Below are positions 52,175 through 61,213 of a stretch of DNA of 64,000 nucleotides, in pieces (position 1 is the first letter of the stretch; the number at the start of each line of letters is the position of its first letter). Location: contig NZ_CP031704.1 of the NCBI RefSeq assembly GCF_003428335.1, positions 124,001 to 188,000 of the forward strand, read 5' to 3'. The position numbers and the translations under genes are program-made. Source of the stretch: Solimonas sp. K1W22B-7 (lineage in GTDB: Bacteria; Pseudomonadota; Gammaproteobacteria; Nevskiales; Nevskiaceae). Under the pieces are notes generated by a model, which did no database searches, was not told the origin of the DNA, and saw nothing but the letters and a program-made list of their open reading frames with translations.

Positions 52175-53476
52175 TCAGTCCGTCAGCCTTCGCCCCTTCG
52201 TTTCGATCACCCACGGCATGAACGCCAGCGCCGCCAGCGGCACCAGCCCCACCCAGAACAGCACGCCCACCGCTGCATCGACGCCGCGTGCGGCGATCAC
52301 GCCGACCAGGAAGGGGCCGACCGCGGCGAAGACGCGGCCGGCGTTGTAGCAGAAGCCGGCGCCGGTGCCGCGCAGGCGGGTGGGGAACAGTTCCGGCAGG
52401 TAGTAGGTGAAGCTGCCGAAGATGCCGAACACGGTCAGGCCGATGCCGAAGTACATGTAGAGGCGCGTCTCGCTGGGCAGGTCCAGTCCGAAGGTGGCGA
52501 AGATCGCCAGCGCGGAGGCGGCGAAGTAGAGGCCGAACATGGCCCGGCGACCCAACAGCTTGGCGGCGGGGATGGTCAGCAGCGTGCCGATCAGGCCGCC
52601 GAGGTTGAAGCAGGCGGTGGCGGTGAGCTTCCAGTTTTCCACCAGGGCCAGGGTGCCGGCCTTGTCCAGGCCGCGCAGCGCGGCCTCGGTCTGCGCCAGG
52701 CCCGCGGACACCACCGGGATGAAGGCATTGCAGCTCCACCAGGTGATCAGCGCCACCACCGCCATCAGGAAGCCGCTGATGGTGTAGCGGCGCACGTCGG
52801 GGCCGAACAGTTCGGCGATGCGCGGTGGCTGCGTGTTGGCGCGCACGTTCTGCCAGCGCTCCGGCTCCTTCAGGAACAGGCGCACCACGAAGGCGACGGC
52901 GGCGGGGATCAGGCCGAACAGGAAGACGTAGCGCCAGGAGGTTTCGGGGCTGGCCGCCATCCAGTTGCCAGCGACCTGGAAGTTGACGAAGGTGGCCAGG
53001 AACAGGCCGAAGGGTGCGGCGGTGTAGAGCAGGGCGCCGGCCTCGACGCGCTTTTCCTCCGGTACCACCTCGGCAACCATCGCGGCGCCCGCGGCCCATT
53101 CGCCGCCGATGCCCAGGCTGGCGACGATGCGGAAGGCCAGCAGCATCCAGATGTTCTCGGCGAAGGCGCAGGCGGCGGTGCCCAGGGCGTACATCAGCAT
53201 GGTCAGCAGCAGGGTGCGCGTGCGCCCGATGCGGTCGCAGACCCAGCCGAAGATGATGCCGCCGGCCGCCCAGCCGAGCAGCAGCACGGAGGTGAGGATG
53301 CCGGTCCATTGCAGCGTGGCCTGCTTGGCCTCGGGCGAGCCGATGGTGAGGCCCAGTAGCGTCGGCACGCAGTTGGGCGCGACGTAGTTGAACAGCAGGC
53401 TGTCGAAGATATCGAAGCCCCAGCCCAGCCAGGCGGCGAACAGCACGGTCCACTGGTAGCGGGTCATGTTGAGCAT
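52175..53476 (-). CDS. MFS transporter (SHS/sugar-acid type)
   Basis: The 433-residue, 12-span permease has the MFS loop motif GWVCDRIGRTRTLL after span 2, RIVASLGIGGEWAAGAAMVA in span 4, and the second-half equivalent KLLGRRAMFGLYF. The closest recalled groups are the sialate:H+ symporter and aromatic-acid types. The substrate is not determinable. It lies 107 bp downstream of another MFS gene in the same direction. Confidence 0.88.
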   Translation of the reverse strand: MLNMTRYQWTVLFAAWLGWGFDIFDSLLFNYVAPNCVPTLLGLTIGSPEAKQATLQWTGILTSVLLLGWAAGGIIFGWVCDRIGRTRTLLLTMLMYALGTAACAFAENIWMLLAFRIVASLGIGGEWAAGAAMVAEVVPEEKRVEAGALLYTAAPFGLFLATFVNFQVAGNWMAASPETSWRYVFLFGLIPAAVAFVVRLFLKEPERWQNVRANTQPPRIAELFGPDVRRYTISGFLMAVVALITWWSCNAFIPVVSAGLAQTEAALRGLDKAGTLALVENWKLTATACFNLGGLIGTLLTIPAAKLLGRRAMFGLYFAASALAIFATFGLDLPSETRLYMYFGIGLTVFGIFGSFTYYLPELFPTRLRGTGAGFCYNAGRVFAAVGPFLVGVIAARGVDAAVGVLFWVGLVPLAALAFMPWVIETKGRRLTD

Positions 53477-53519
53477 GGGGCTGGTCGAAGGTCCGGTCTG
53501 GTGGTGCGGGTATTACAGC

Positions 53520-53573
53520 GCCCTCTCCCGGCGCTGCGCGCCACCCTTTCCCGCAGGCGGGCGAGGGGACGGC
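53520..53573. repeat. Degenerate GAGAGGG-type repeat
   Basis: The block contains CGCCCTCTCCCGGCGCTGCG and then CACCCTTTCCCGC-AGGCGGGCGAGGGG. It is a diverged copy of the hairpin family, in the 106-bp gap between the two MFS genes. Confidence 0.6.
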
Positions 53574-53582
53574 CCGGCAAGG

Positions 53583-54881
53583 CTACAGCACATCGTCCTT
53601 GGTCTCGCGCGAGGCCCACAGGGCCAGCAGTGTCAGCAGCGCGGCGCCGCTGAGGTACCAGCCGACGGTGTGCAGGCCGTAGTTCGTGGCCAGGGTGGTG
53701 GCGATGTAGGGCGCCAGCGAGGCACCGAAGATGCCGGCGAGGTTGAAGGTGAGCGAGGAGCCGGTGTAGCGCACGGCGGTCGGGAACAGTTCAGACAGCA
53801 GGGTGCCCAGCGGGCCGTAGGTCAGGCCCATCAGGGCCAGGCCCAGGGCCAGGAAGACCGTGACGCCCACCAGTGAGCCGCTGCCGAACAGCGGCGCGAA
53901 CAGCAGGCCGTAGGCGGCGATCGCGGCGCTGACCCACATCAGTGTGCGGCGACGGCCATGGCGGTCGGCCAGCACGGCGGACAGGGGAATCGTCAGGGCG
54001 AAGAACAGGATGGCGAACAGCTGTATCAGCAGGAATTCCCGGCGCGGATAGCCCAGGCCCTTCGGCGAGGTGCCCCAGTTCAGCGCGAACACGGTCATGA
54101 GATAAAACAGCACGAAGGTGGCGAGCGCCACCACGGTGCCGATCACCAGGGCGCGACCGTGGTCGCGGAACACCACCAGCATCGGCACCTCGACGCGCCC
54201 GGACTGCTCGATGGCCTTCTTGAACACCGGGGTCTCGCTGATCGACAGGCGTACCCACAGGCCGACGAACACCAGCAGGCTGCTGGCGATGAAGGGGATG
54301 CGCCAGCCCCAGGCGAAGAACTGCCCGTCGTCGAGCAGGCCGTCCAGCAGCAGAAAGGAGCCGGAGGACAGGATGAAGCCGATCGGCGCGCCCAGCTGCG
54401 GGAACATGCCGTACCAGGCGCGCTTGCCGGGTGGGGCGTTCTCGGTGGCCAGCAGCACCGCGCCGCCCCATTCGCCGCCCAGGCCCAGGCCTTGGCCGAA
54501 GCGGCACAGCGCCAGCAGCAGCGGCGCGGCCACGCCGATCTGCGCATGGGTCGGCAGCAGGCCGATGACCACGGTGGACAGGCCCATGGTCATCAATGCC
54601 GCCACCAGCGTGGCCTTGCGGCCGACACGGTCGCCGAAGTGGCCGAACAGCGCCGAGCCCACCGGCCGTGCGAAGAAGGCGATGGCGAAGGTCGCCAGCG
54701 AGGCGAGTGTGGCCGAGGCGGCGTCGCTGGCGGGGAAGAACAGCTTGGGGAACACCAGCACCGCGGCGGTGGCGTAGATGTAGAAGTCGAAGAACTCGAT
54801 CGTGGTGCCGATCAGGCTGGCGAACAGCACGCGCGCCGGCGAATTGCCGGCCGGTGCTGCGCCTTCGGTTGCCTTGCTCAT
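53583..54881 (-). CDS. MHS-family MFS transporter (metabolite:H+ symporter)
   Basis: The 432-residue permease begins with the MHS signature LFASLIGTTIEFFDFYIYAT and has GHFGDRVGRKATLVAALM, CRFGQGLGLGGEWGGAVLLA and AVLADRHGRRRTLMWVSA. Relatives (ShiA, ProP, KgtP, YhjE) import shikimate, proline/betaine or ketoglutarate; I cannot choose. The ATG at 54881 follows GGGGAA. Confidence 0.92.
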   Translation of the reverse strand: MSKATEGAAPAGNSPARVLFASLIGTTIEFFDFYIYATAAVLVFPKLFFPASDAASATLASLATFAIAFFARPVGSALFGHFGDRVGRKATLVAALMTMGLSTVVIGLLPTHAQIGVAAPLLLALCRFGQGLGLGGEWGGAVLLATENAPPGKRAWYGMFPQLGAPIGFILSSGSFLLLDGLLDDGQFFAWGWRIPFIASSLLVFVGLWVRLSISETPVFKKAIEQSGRVEVPMLVVFRDHGRALVIGTVVALATFVLFYLMTVFALNWGTSPKGLGYPRREFLLIQLFAILFFALTIPLSAVLADRHGRRRTLMWVSAAIAAYGLLFAPLFGSGSLVGVTVFLALGLALMGLTYGPLGTLLSELFPTAVRYTGSSLTFNLAGIFGASLAPYIATTLATNYGLHTVGWYLSGAALLTLLALWASRETKDDVL

Positions 54882-54921
54882 TCGATTCCCCAGAACTGTC
54901 CGCAAATTCAGCAGTAGTGTT

Positions 54922-55038
54922 CCCTCTCCCGCTGGCGGGAGAGGGTCAGGGTGAGGGTGGTGCGTAGGCGGTCACGCACAGAGCCTCCGATTGAGGGCTC
55001 CACCCTCACCCCAGCCCTCTCCCGCCAGCGGGAGAGGG
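54922..55038. repeat. Facing pair of GAGAGGG hairpin repeats
   Basis: Units 54922-54960 and 55000-55038 are inverted copies carrying CCCTCTCCCGC/GCGGGAGAGGG plus GGGTGAGGGTGG, about 39 bp apart. It is the same arrangement and spacing as at 27921-28036. It lies between thrB and the MHS transporter. Confidence 0.88.
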
Positions 55039-55051
55039 AGAAAATCAGCGT

Positions 55052-55990
55052 TCAGAACCCCGGCGGCGGCGCGTTGCGGTGATGCTCGAGGATCCGCCGG
55101 TACTGGCCCGGATCCTTGACGTGCACCATGTCGCCGCCGCGCGGGAACACCCAGTCGTAGAGGCGCGACAGCCAGAAGCGCAGGGCGGCGGCGCGCAGCA
55201 CCAGCGGCCAGGCGGCGCGCTCGGCGGCATTGAGTTCACGGCGGCCGCGATAGGCCGACAGCATCGCGTCCCAGCGCGCCGGATTGAGTTCACCGTCGGG
55301 CTCGAAGCACCAGTCGTTGAGCGTCACCGCCAGGTCGTAGACCAGGGCGTCGTTGCAGGCGTAGTAGAAATCGATCACGCCGGTCAGGCGCTGGTCGACG
55401 AACAGCACGTTGTCGCGGAACAGGTCGGCGTGGATCACGCCCTGCGGCAGGGTTGACAGGTCCAGCCTTTCCTGGGCGGCCAGCTCGTCTTCGATCAGGC
55501 TGCGGGCGTCGGCCTCCACCTTGGGGGCGATCAGCTGGCCGGTGTCGCGGCGCCAGGCCGCGCCGCGCGAGTTCGCGCAGCGGCCGGTGTAGGACTGGCC
55601 GTCGATATGCAGCTCGGCCAGGGCGCGACCGACCTGGCGGCACTGTTCGATGTCGGGGAACAGCACGCTCTGGCCAGTCAGGCGCCGCACCAGGGCGGCC
55701 GGCTTGTCATTGAGCGTGGTCAGCGACTGGCCGGCGTGGGTATGCGCCGGCATGGCGCCGGGGAAGCCGCGCGTCGCCAGGTGCTCCATCAGGCCCAGGA
55801 AGAAGGGCAGGTCGGCGTAGTTGAGGCGTTCGAACAGGGTCAGCACCCAGCGGCCATCGCTGGTGTCGACGAAGTAATTGGTGTTCTCCACCCCCTCGCC
55901 GATGCCCTGGAAACCCAGCAGGTCTCCCACGGGGTATTGGCGCAGGAATTCCTGGAGTTCGCTGTGGCTGACCTTGGTAAAGACGGACAT
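55052..55990 (-). CDS. thrB: Homoserine kinase (APH-fold ThrB)
   Basis: The 312-residue product belongs to the aminoglycoside-phosphotransferase-like ThrB type used by Pseudomonas and relatives, not the GHMP type of E. coli. MSVFTKVSHSELQEFLRQYP is the usual start. Further motifs are GEGVENTNYFVDTSDGRWVL, the catalytic loop GVIHADLFRDNVLF and metal-binding GVIDFYYACND. The ATG at 55990 lacks a clear ribosome site but fits the family. Threonine pathway. Confidence 0.93.
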   Translation of the reverse strand: MSVFTKVSHSELQEFLRQYPVGDLLGFQGIGEGVENTNYFVDTSDGRWVLTLFERLNYADLPFFLGLMEHLATRGFPGAMPAHTHAGQSLTTLNDKPAALVRRLTGQSVLFPDIEQCRQVGRALAELHIDGQSYTGRCANSRGAAWRRDTGQLIAPKVEADARSLIEDELAAQERLDLSTLPQGVIHADLFRDNVLFVDQRLTGVIDFYYACNDALVYDLAVTLNDWCFEPDGELNPARWDAMLSAYRGRRELNAAERAAWPLVLRAAALRFWLSRLYDWVFPRGGDMVHVKDPGQYRRILEHHRNAPPPGF

Positions 55991-56065
55991 GAGGGGGCGG
56001 ATGGGCCGGGTAGAGGTGGGATTAGAGCAAAGTCCCCTGCGGTTCGTCATCCGGAAGACCTGTCT

Positions 56066-56187
56066 CCCCTCTCCCCTCGTGGGAGAGGGGCTGGGGGAGA
56101 GGGGGCGGCAAGGCCGAGCGTGGTCACTTGCTGAGCGTTCCCCCTCTCCCGGTCCTTCGGACCACCCTCTCCCACAAGGGGAGAGGG
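56066..56187. repeat. Facing pair of GAGAGGG-type hairpin repeats (variant)
   Basis: The left hairpin CCCCTCTCCC-CTCGT-GGGAGAGGGG (56066-56090) continues into CTGGGGGAGAGGGG. The right part contains CCCCCTCTCCCGGTCCTTCG and CCCTCTCCC-ACAA-GGGGAGAGGG (to 56187). It lies between thrB and trkH. Confidence 0.75.
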
Positions 56188-56198
56188 TAAGAAGTGCG

Positions 56199-57695
56199 CT
56201 ACCGCCGCCAGAACGCCGGCGTGAACAGCACCAGCAGCGTGAAGACTTCCAGGCGCCCGGCCAGCATGGCGAAGGTCAGCACCCACTTGCCGAAGTCGCT
56301 GACCGCTGCGACATGGGCATTGACCTCGCCCAGGCCGGGGCCGGCGTTGTTGATGCTGGCGGCCACGGCCGAGAAGGCGGTGATGCCGTCCATGCCGGTC
56401 ATCAGCATCAGGCCGGTCAGCACCAGGGTCATGCCGATGTAGACCGAGAAGAAGCCGCCCACGGCATAGACCACGTCGTTGGGCACCACCTTGCCGTCGA
56501 GCTTGATCGACACCTCGGCGCTGGGGTGGACCAGCAGCTTGAGCTCGCGCAGGGCCTGGCGCACGAACAGCATCAGGCGCACGACCTTGACGCCGCCGCC
56601 GGTGCTGCCGCCGCTGGACATCATGAAGGTGCACATCACCAGCAGCAGCGGCACGTAGCCGGGCCAGTGCGAGGGGTCGGCGGTGGCGAAGCCGGCGGTG
56701 CTGCCGTAGCCCACCACCTGGAACATGCCGTGGCGGATCGCCGTCAGCGGGTCGTAGGGGCCCTGCAGCACCAGCGGCACGCAGACCAGGATGCCCAGGC
56801 CCAGGTAGAGCGCGATCAGGGTGCGGAACTCGCCGTCGCGGAAATAGCTGCCGAGGCTGCGGGTGTTGAAGGCGGTGTAGTGAAGCGCGAAGTTGGTGGC
56901 ACCGGCCAGCATGAAGAACATCGCCACCAGCTCGATCTTGAAGCTGTTGTAGTAGCCCAGGCTGGCGTCGTGGGTGGAGAAGCCGCCGTTGCCCACGGTG
57001 GAGAAGGCGTGGCACAGCGCGTCGAAGGCGTCCATGCCGGCCCACCAGTAGGCCAGGCCGCAGGCGACGGTCAGCACCAGGTAGACCAGCCACAGCGCGC
57101 GGGCGGTGCTGGTGATGCGCGGGGTGAGCTTGGCGTCCTTCATCGGCCCCGGCGTCTCGGCCTTGTACAGGCCCATGCCGCCGACGCCCAGCATCGGCAG
57201 CACTGCCACTGCGAGCACGACGATGCCCATGCCGCCCAGCCAGTGCAGCTGGCTGCGGTAGTACTTGAGCGAGTGCGGCAGCTCGTCGACACCGTCGGCG
57301 ATCGTGGTGGAGCCGGTGGTGGTCAGGCCGGACACCGACTCGAACACGGCGTCGGTCAGGCTGTACCAGCCCTCCTCGGCGAAGAAGAACGGAATGGCGC
57401 CGAACAGGCCCAGCACCACCCAGAACAGCGTGGTGATGAGGAAGCCGTCGCGCACCTTCAGCTCGCTGCGCTCGTTCCGCACCGGCCACCACAGCAGGGC
57501 GCCGGTGGTCAGCGTCATCCACAGGCCGCTGAGGAAGGGGGTGGTGGTTTCCTCGGCCCAGAAGAGGTCCATCGCCAGCGGCGGCAGCATCGACAGGCTG
57601 AACACCATCAGCAGGATGCCCATGATCCGCTGAACGCCCGCGTAGCGGTGCCGACGCGGGCTGCTGCGGCCGTTGGCGAGGAGGGCTTGGGCCAA
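56199..57695 (-). CDS. trkH: TrkH potassium uptake channel subunit
   Basis: The 498-residue product has four pore loops with K+ selectivity segments such as SVSGLTTTGSTTI, FSTVGNGGFS, VVGYGSTAGF and SINNAGPGLG. It forms K+ uptake with cytoplasmic TrkA, whose gene lies 9 bp upstream. The likely start is TTG 57695, with alternatives further in. Confidence 0.94.
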   Translation of the reverse strand: MAQALLANGRSSPRRHRYAGVQRIMGILLMVFSLSMLPPLAMDLFWAEETTTPFLSGLWMTLTTGALLWWPVRNERSELKVRDGFLITTLFWVVLGLFGAIPFFFAEEGWYSLTDAVFESVSGLTTTGSTTIADGVDELPHSLKYYRSQLHWLGGMGIVVLAVAVLPMLGVGGMGLYKAETPGPMKDAKLTPRITSTARALWLVYLVLTVACGLAYWWAGMDAFDALCHAFSTVGNGGFSTHDASLGYYNSFKIELVAMFFMLAGATNFALHYTAFNTRSLGSYFRDGEFRTLIALYLGLGILVCVPLVLQGPYDPLTAIRHGMFQVVGYGSTAGFATADPSHWPGYVPLLLVMCTFMMSSGGSTGGGVKVVRLMLFVRQALRELKLLVHPSAEVSIKLDGKVVPNDVVYAVGGFFSVYIGMTLVLTGLMLMTGMDGITAFSAVAASINNAGPGLGEVNAHVAAVSDFGKWVLTFAMLAGRLEVFTLLVLFTPAFWRR

Positions 57696-57704
57696 GGGGG
57701 CGCC

Positions 57705-59078
57705 TTACAGGAACCGCAGGCCCAGCTGGAACAGCTTTTCGACCTCGCGGGCGTGCTTCTTGTCCACGATGAACAGGATCACGTGATCCTCGGCCTCGAT
57801 CACGGTGTCGTGGTGGGCGATGATGACTTCCTCGCCGCGCACGATGGCGCCGATCGTGCTGCCCGGCGGCAGCTTGATCTCGTCGAGCCGGCGGCCGACG
57901 ACCTTGGAGTTGTGGCGGTCGCCGTGGGCCACGGCCTCGATCGCCTCGGCGGCGCCGCGGCGCAGCGAGTGCACCTTGACCACGTCGCCGCGGCGCACGT
58001 GCGCCAGCAGGGCCGAGACGGTGGACTGCTGCGGCGAGATCGCGATGTCGATCGAGCTGCCCTCCACCAGGTCCACGTAGGACACACGGTTGATCAGGCA
58101 CAGCGCCTTGCGCGCGCCCAGGCGCTTGGCCAGCATCGCCGAGAGGATGTTGGCCTCGTCGTCGTTGGTCACCGCGCAGAACACATCGATGTCCTCGATG
58201 TTCTCCTCGCGCAGCAGCGCCTCGTTGGCGGCGTCGCCGCAGAGCACGATGGCGTGGTTGAGCTGGCCGGAGAGGTGTCGCGCCCGCTCGCGCGAGCGCT
58301 CGATCAGCTTGACCTGGATCTTGTCCTCCAGCCCGCGAGCCAGGCGCAGGCCGATGTTGCCGCCGCCGGCCAGCATGATGCGCTTGACCGGTTTGTCCTG
58401 GCGGCGCAGCTCCGCGATGATCTTGGGGATGTGGTCGCGCGCGGCGACGAAGAACACCTCGTCGTCGGCCTCGATCACGGTATCGCCCTCGGGGATGATC
58501 GGCCGGCCGCGGCGGTAGATCGCGGCGACGCGGGCCTCCACGCCCGGCAGGTGGCTCGGCAGCTCCTTGAGCTGGCGCGACACCAGCGGACCGCCGAAGT
58601 GCGCCTTGACGCCGACCAGGCGCACCTTGCCGTCGGCGAAGTCCACCACCTGCAGCGCGCCCGGGTACTCGATCAGGCGGCGGATGTAGTCGGTGACCAG
58701 CTGCTCGGGCGAGATGTGCATGTCCACCGGCAGCGCGCCGGGGCCGAACAGCTTGGGTTCCTTCAGGTACTCGGCGGCGCGCACGCGCGCGATCTTGGTC
58801 GGCGTCTGGAACAGGGTATAGGCGATCTGGCAGGCGAGCATGTTGGTCTCGTCGCTGTCGGTGACCGCGATCAGCATGTCGGCGTCGTCGGTGCCGGCGC
58901 GGCGCAGTACATCCGGGTGCGCGGCATTGCCTTCGACGGTGCGGATGTCGAGTCGTTCCTGCAGGTCTTCGAGCGAGGCAACGCTCTGATCGACGACGGT
59001 GATGTCGTTCTGTTCGCTGGCGAGGTTTTCGGCCAATGTAGTGCCGACCTGCCCCGCACCAAGGATGATGATTTTCAC
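57705..59078 (-). CDS. trkA: TrkA, NAD-binding gating subunit of Trk potassium uptake
   Basis: The 457-residue product has two RCK_N-RCK_C units. The first Rossmann fold is [20 protein letters not shown] with Asp-ending VVDQ; the second is [20 protein letters not shown]. Each is followed by a TrkA-C domain. ATP/NAD(H) binding opens TrkH. Full length; first gene of trkAH. Confidence 0.96.
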   Translation of the reverse strand: MKIIILGAGQVGTTLAENLASEQNDITVVDQSVASLEDLQERLDIRTVEGNAAHPDVLRRAGTDDADMLIAVTDSDETNMLACQIAYTLFQTPTKIARVRAAEYLKEPKLFGPGALPVDMHISPEQLVTDYIRRLIEYPGALQVVDFADGKVRLVGVKAHFGGPLVSRQLKELPSHLPGVEARVAAIYRRGRPIIPEGDTVIEADDEVFFVAARDHIPKIIAELRRQDKPVKRIMLAGGGNIGLRLARGLEDKIQVKLIERSRERARHLSGQLNHAIVLCGDAANEALLREENIEDIDVFCAVTNDDEANILSAMLAKRLGARKALCLINRVSYVDLVEGSSIDIAISPQQSTVSALLAHVRRGDVVKVHSLRRGAAEAIEAVAHGDRHNSKVVGRRLDEIKLPPGSTIGAIVRGEEVIIAHHDTVIEAEDHVILFIVDKKHAREVEKLFQLGLRFL

Positions 59079-59401
59079 GGAGAGGCTTTCTCTTCCATGC
59101 CGTCAAGGGCGCGCACGTTAACCCCCTTGTTGCACCGCCGCAAGAAGCCAGCTGCCGAATGGCGGCTCGCCTGGGCCCGATGGCGCCGCCGCGGGGCTGC
59201 GGCGGGGTCGATCGGACCTTCAGGGGTGAATTTACTATGTAGCCGTCCCCGGCGGGGACCTAGACTGCCTTTCAACAGAAATGTTTTCCGCAGCAGGACG
59301 ATGCGGAAGCAGGCGGCGCGGCGCCGTCATGAAGCGAGGCCAGAGGGGGCGACCAGCGGCGACAAAGCCGCGGCGACCCCCATGCTGGGGGAGAGTTCGA
59401 G
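59079..59401. other. 323-bp intergenic region between divergent trkA and ceramidase-like genes
   Basis: No gene is seen. It contains the hairpin GTCCCC-GGC-GGGGAC (59245-59259), of the same kind as those in the 28.9 and 29.97 kb leaders. Before that hairpin is an AT-richer stretch with TACTAT (59233-59238) that could be a -10 box for the rightward genes; no -35 is clear. GGGGAGAG lies before the start at 59402. Confidence 0.5.
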
Positions 59402-61213
59402 ATGCGGATGCTGTGGGGAGCGGCGACCCTGTCGCTGGTGGTTATGGCCGGCTGTCACAACAGCGTGCCGGTGGACGGTGAAACCGGCGGGCCTGGCCCG
59501 GTCGGAACGGCCTGCGCGGCCGGGGACTGGTGCGTGGGCGCGGCCAAGGCCGTGGTCAGCCCCACCCAGGAGCAGATCGACGGCATCGAGGAATCGCGCC
59601 TGTTCCTCGGCTCCAAGCTGCAGCAATTCAACCTCGGCGGCTTCGGCATCAACCCGATCCAGAACCTGCCCAATCCCTTCGCCGCCCTCGGCCCCAGCCT
59701 GACCCAGCCGGCGCAGGAGCGGGTGCACCGCAGCAAGCGCTACCGCGAGGACGAGAACGTCTACCTGCGCATGGCGGTGGTGGAGCAGGGCGAAACCCGC
59801 ATGGCCTTCGTCACCCTGGACGCCATCGGTGCCGGCAACCTGATCCAGCAGGGCCTGCGCGCGGTGGTGGTCGAGGCCAGCTGCGCACTGGACTGGTGCA
59901 TCGACGCCGACCATATCGTCTTCGGCCAGACCCACACCCATGCCGGCGCCGACCTGCAGGGCCTCTGGGGCGGCGTGCCGCAGCAATGGATCACCGACGT
60001 GCTCTATGCCGGCGCCGCCCAGGCCACGCGCGAGGCCATCGCCGGCCGCGCCCGTGCCCGCGCCACCCTGGCCCAGGGCAGCACCTCGGACTTCAACAAC
60101 TACCGCCGTCCGAGGGTGAACCCCGGCGACGACGCCGATCCGGCGATCAGCCTGCTGCGCTTCGAGGACTCGGCCCGCCGCAGCCCGATCGTGCAGATCC
60201 TGCAGTACGCCGCGCACCCCACCAGCATCGACGAGGACCCGCGCGCCCCGCACGCCGACTACATCTTCGGCGCGATGAAGGAGCTGGAGCGGCGCGGCGG
60301 CATCGGCATGTACTACAACGGCCCCATCGCCGACGCCTCCGGCTCCGGCGGCAAGTGCAACTTCGCCAAGCCCGACGCCTACGAGAGCGTGCGCTGCCGT
60401 GGCCACGACCTGGCAGCCTTCGCGCTGCGCCAGCCCAAGCGCGAGCTGGCGCCGCAGCTCGCGCTGCGCAACGTCACCGCCATGCTGCCGGTCACCAACC
60501 CGCTGTTCGCGGTGGCCGCGCCGCTCGGTTCGTTCAACCGCTACTACGACTTCACGCCGCGCCAGGTCACCGACATCCCGGTGCTGCACGAGATCCTCGG
60601 CACCGCCACCACCGAGCTGGGCCAGGCGCCGCTGACGGCGGAGACGCTGGTGTCGCGCATCAGCATGGGCGGCCCCGGCGGCCTGGAGATCGCCACCATC
60701 CCGGGCGAGGCCACCAATACCTACGGCCAGTTCATCCGCCACGTCGCCGAGGGCGCCAATCCCGGTGCCGGCGTGATGCTGCTGGGGCTCACGCAGAACT
60801 CCTTCGGCTACATCCTGCCGGAGGAAGAGTTCAGCTATATCGACGCCTCCGGCAACACCGGTTTCCTGGTGCCCTTCACCGGTTACGAGGAATTCGTTTC
60901 GATGGGCCCGCTGACGGCGCCGTTGCTGCGCCTGCAGGCCTACCTGCCGCTGTTCGACGCCGCGCCGCTGGAATACCTGCCGGCCAACCTGCGGGCCTGC
61001 ACCATGCCCGGCAGCGGCGACTGCCTGATCAGCGACCTCGCCCTGCAGCTGGAATACGCGCAGACCCAGATCGCGCAGAACTGCACGGACGCCGGCGCGC
61101 CGGAAGCCTTCTGCGGCCTGCTCGATCCCAAGCTGCCGCTGACCAGCCTCTGCAGCCTGCTGAGCCTGTCGCCGGCGCTCTGCGGCCTGCTCAACGACGA
61201 AGAGGCCAACTGA
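59402..61213 (+). CDS. Neutral ceramidase-like lipoprotein 1
   Basis: The 603-residue product has a lipobox (LSLVVMAGCHNS). The body resembles the N-terminal catalytic domain of neutral/alkaline ceramidase: IVFGQTHTHAGADLQGLWGG (zinc-binding His pair), YAAHPTSIDEDPRAPHADYI, MYYNGPIADASGSGGK (position of the ceramidase G-D-S loop) and ATIPGEATNTYGQFIRHV. A Cys-rich C-terminal region (about residues 540-600) replaces the usual Ig-like domain. Ceramide or another amide-lipid substrate is inference. The stop and the next start share TGATG. Confidence 0.82.
   Translation: MRMLWGAATLSLVVMAGCHNSVPVDGETGGPGPVGTACAAGDWCVGAAKAVVSPTQEQIDGIEESRLFLGSKLQQFNLGGFGINPIQNLPNPFAALGPSLTQPAQERVHRSKRYREDENVYLRMAVVEQGETRMAFVTLDAIGAGNLIQQGLRAVVVEASCALDWCIDADHIVFGQTHTHAGADLQGLWGGVPQQWITDVLYAGAAQATREAIAGRARARATLAQGSTSDFNNYRRPRVNPGDDADPAISLLRFEDSARRSPIVQILQYAAHPTSIDEDPRAPHADYIFGAMKELERRGGIGMYYNGPIADASGSGGKCNFAKPDAYESVRCRGHDLAAFALRQPKRELAPQLALRNVTAMLPVTNPLFAVAAPLGSFNRYYDFTPRQVTDIPVLHEILGTATTELGQAPLTAETLVSRISMGGPGGLEIATIPGEATNTYGQFIRHVAEGANPGAGVMLLGLTQNSFGYILPEEEFSYIDASGNTGFLVPFTGYEEFVSMGPLTAPLLRLQAYLPLFDAAPLEYLPANLRACTMPGSGDCLISDLALQLEYAQTQIAQNCTDAGAPEAFCGLLDPKLPLTSLCSLLSLSPALCGLLNDEEAN

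Noticed and set aside
55878-59702. Very long + strand open frame (1274 codons) over trkH-trkA and thrB
   Set aside because: It is antisense to three well-recognised genes, its translation is low-complexity His/Gln/Arg/Val-rich as expected from high-GC antisense frames, and it has no family match.
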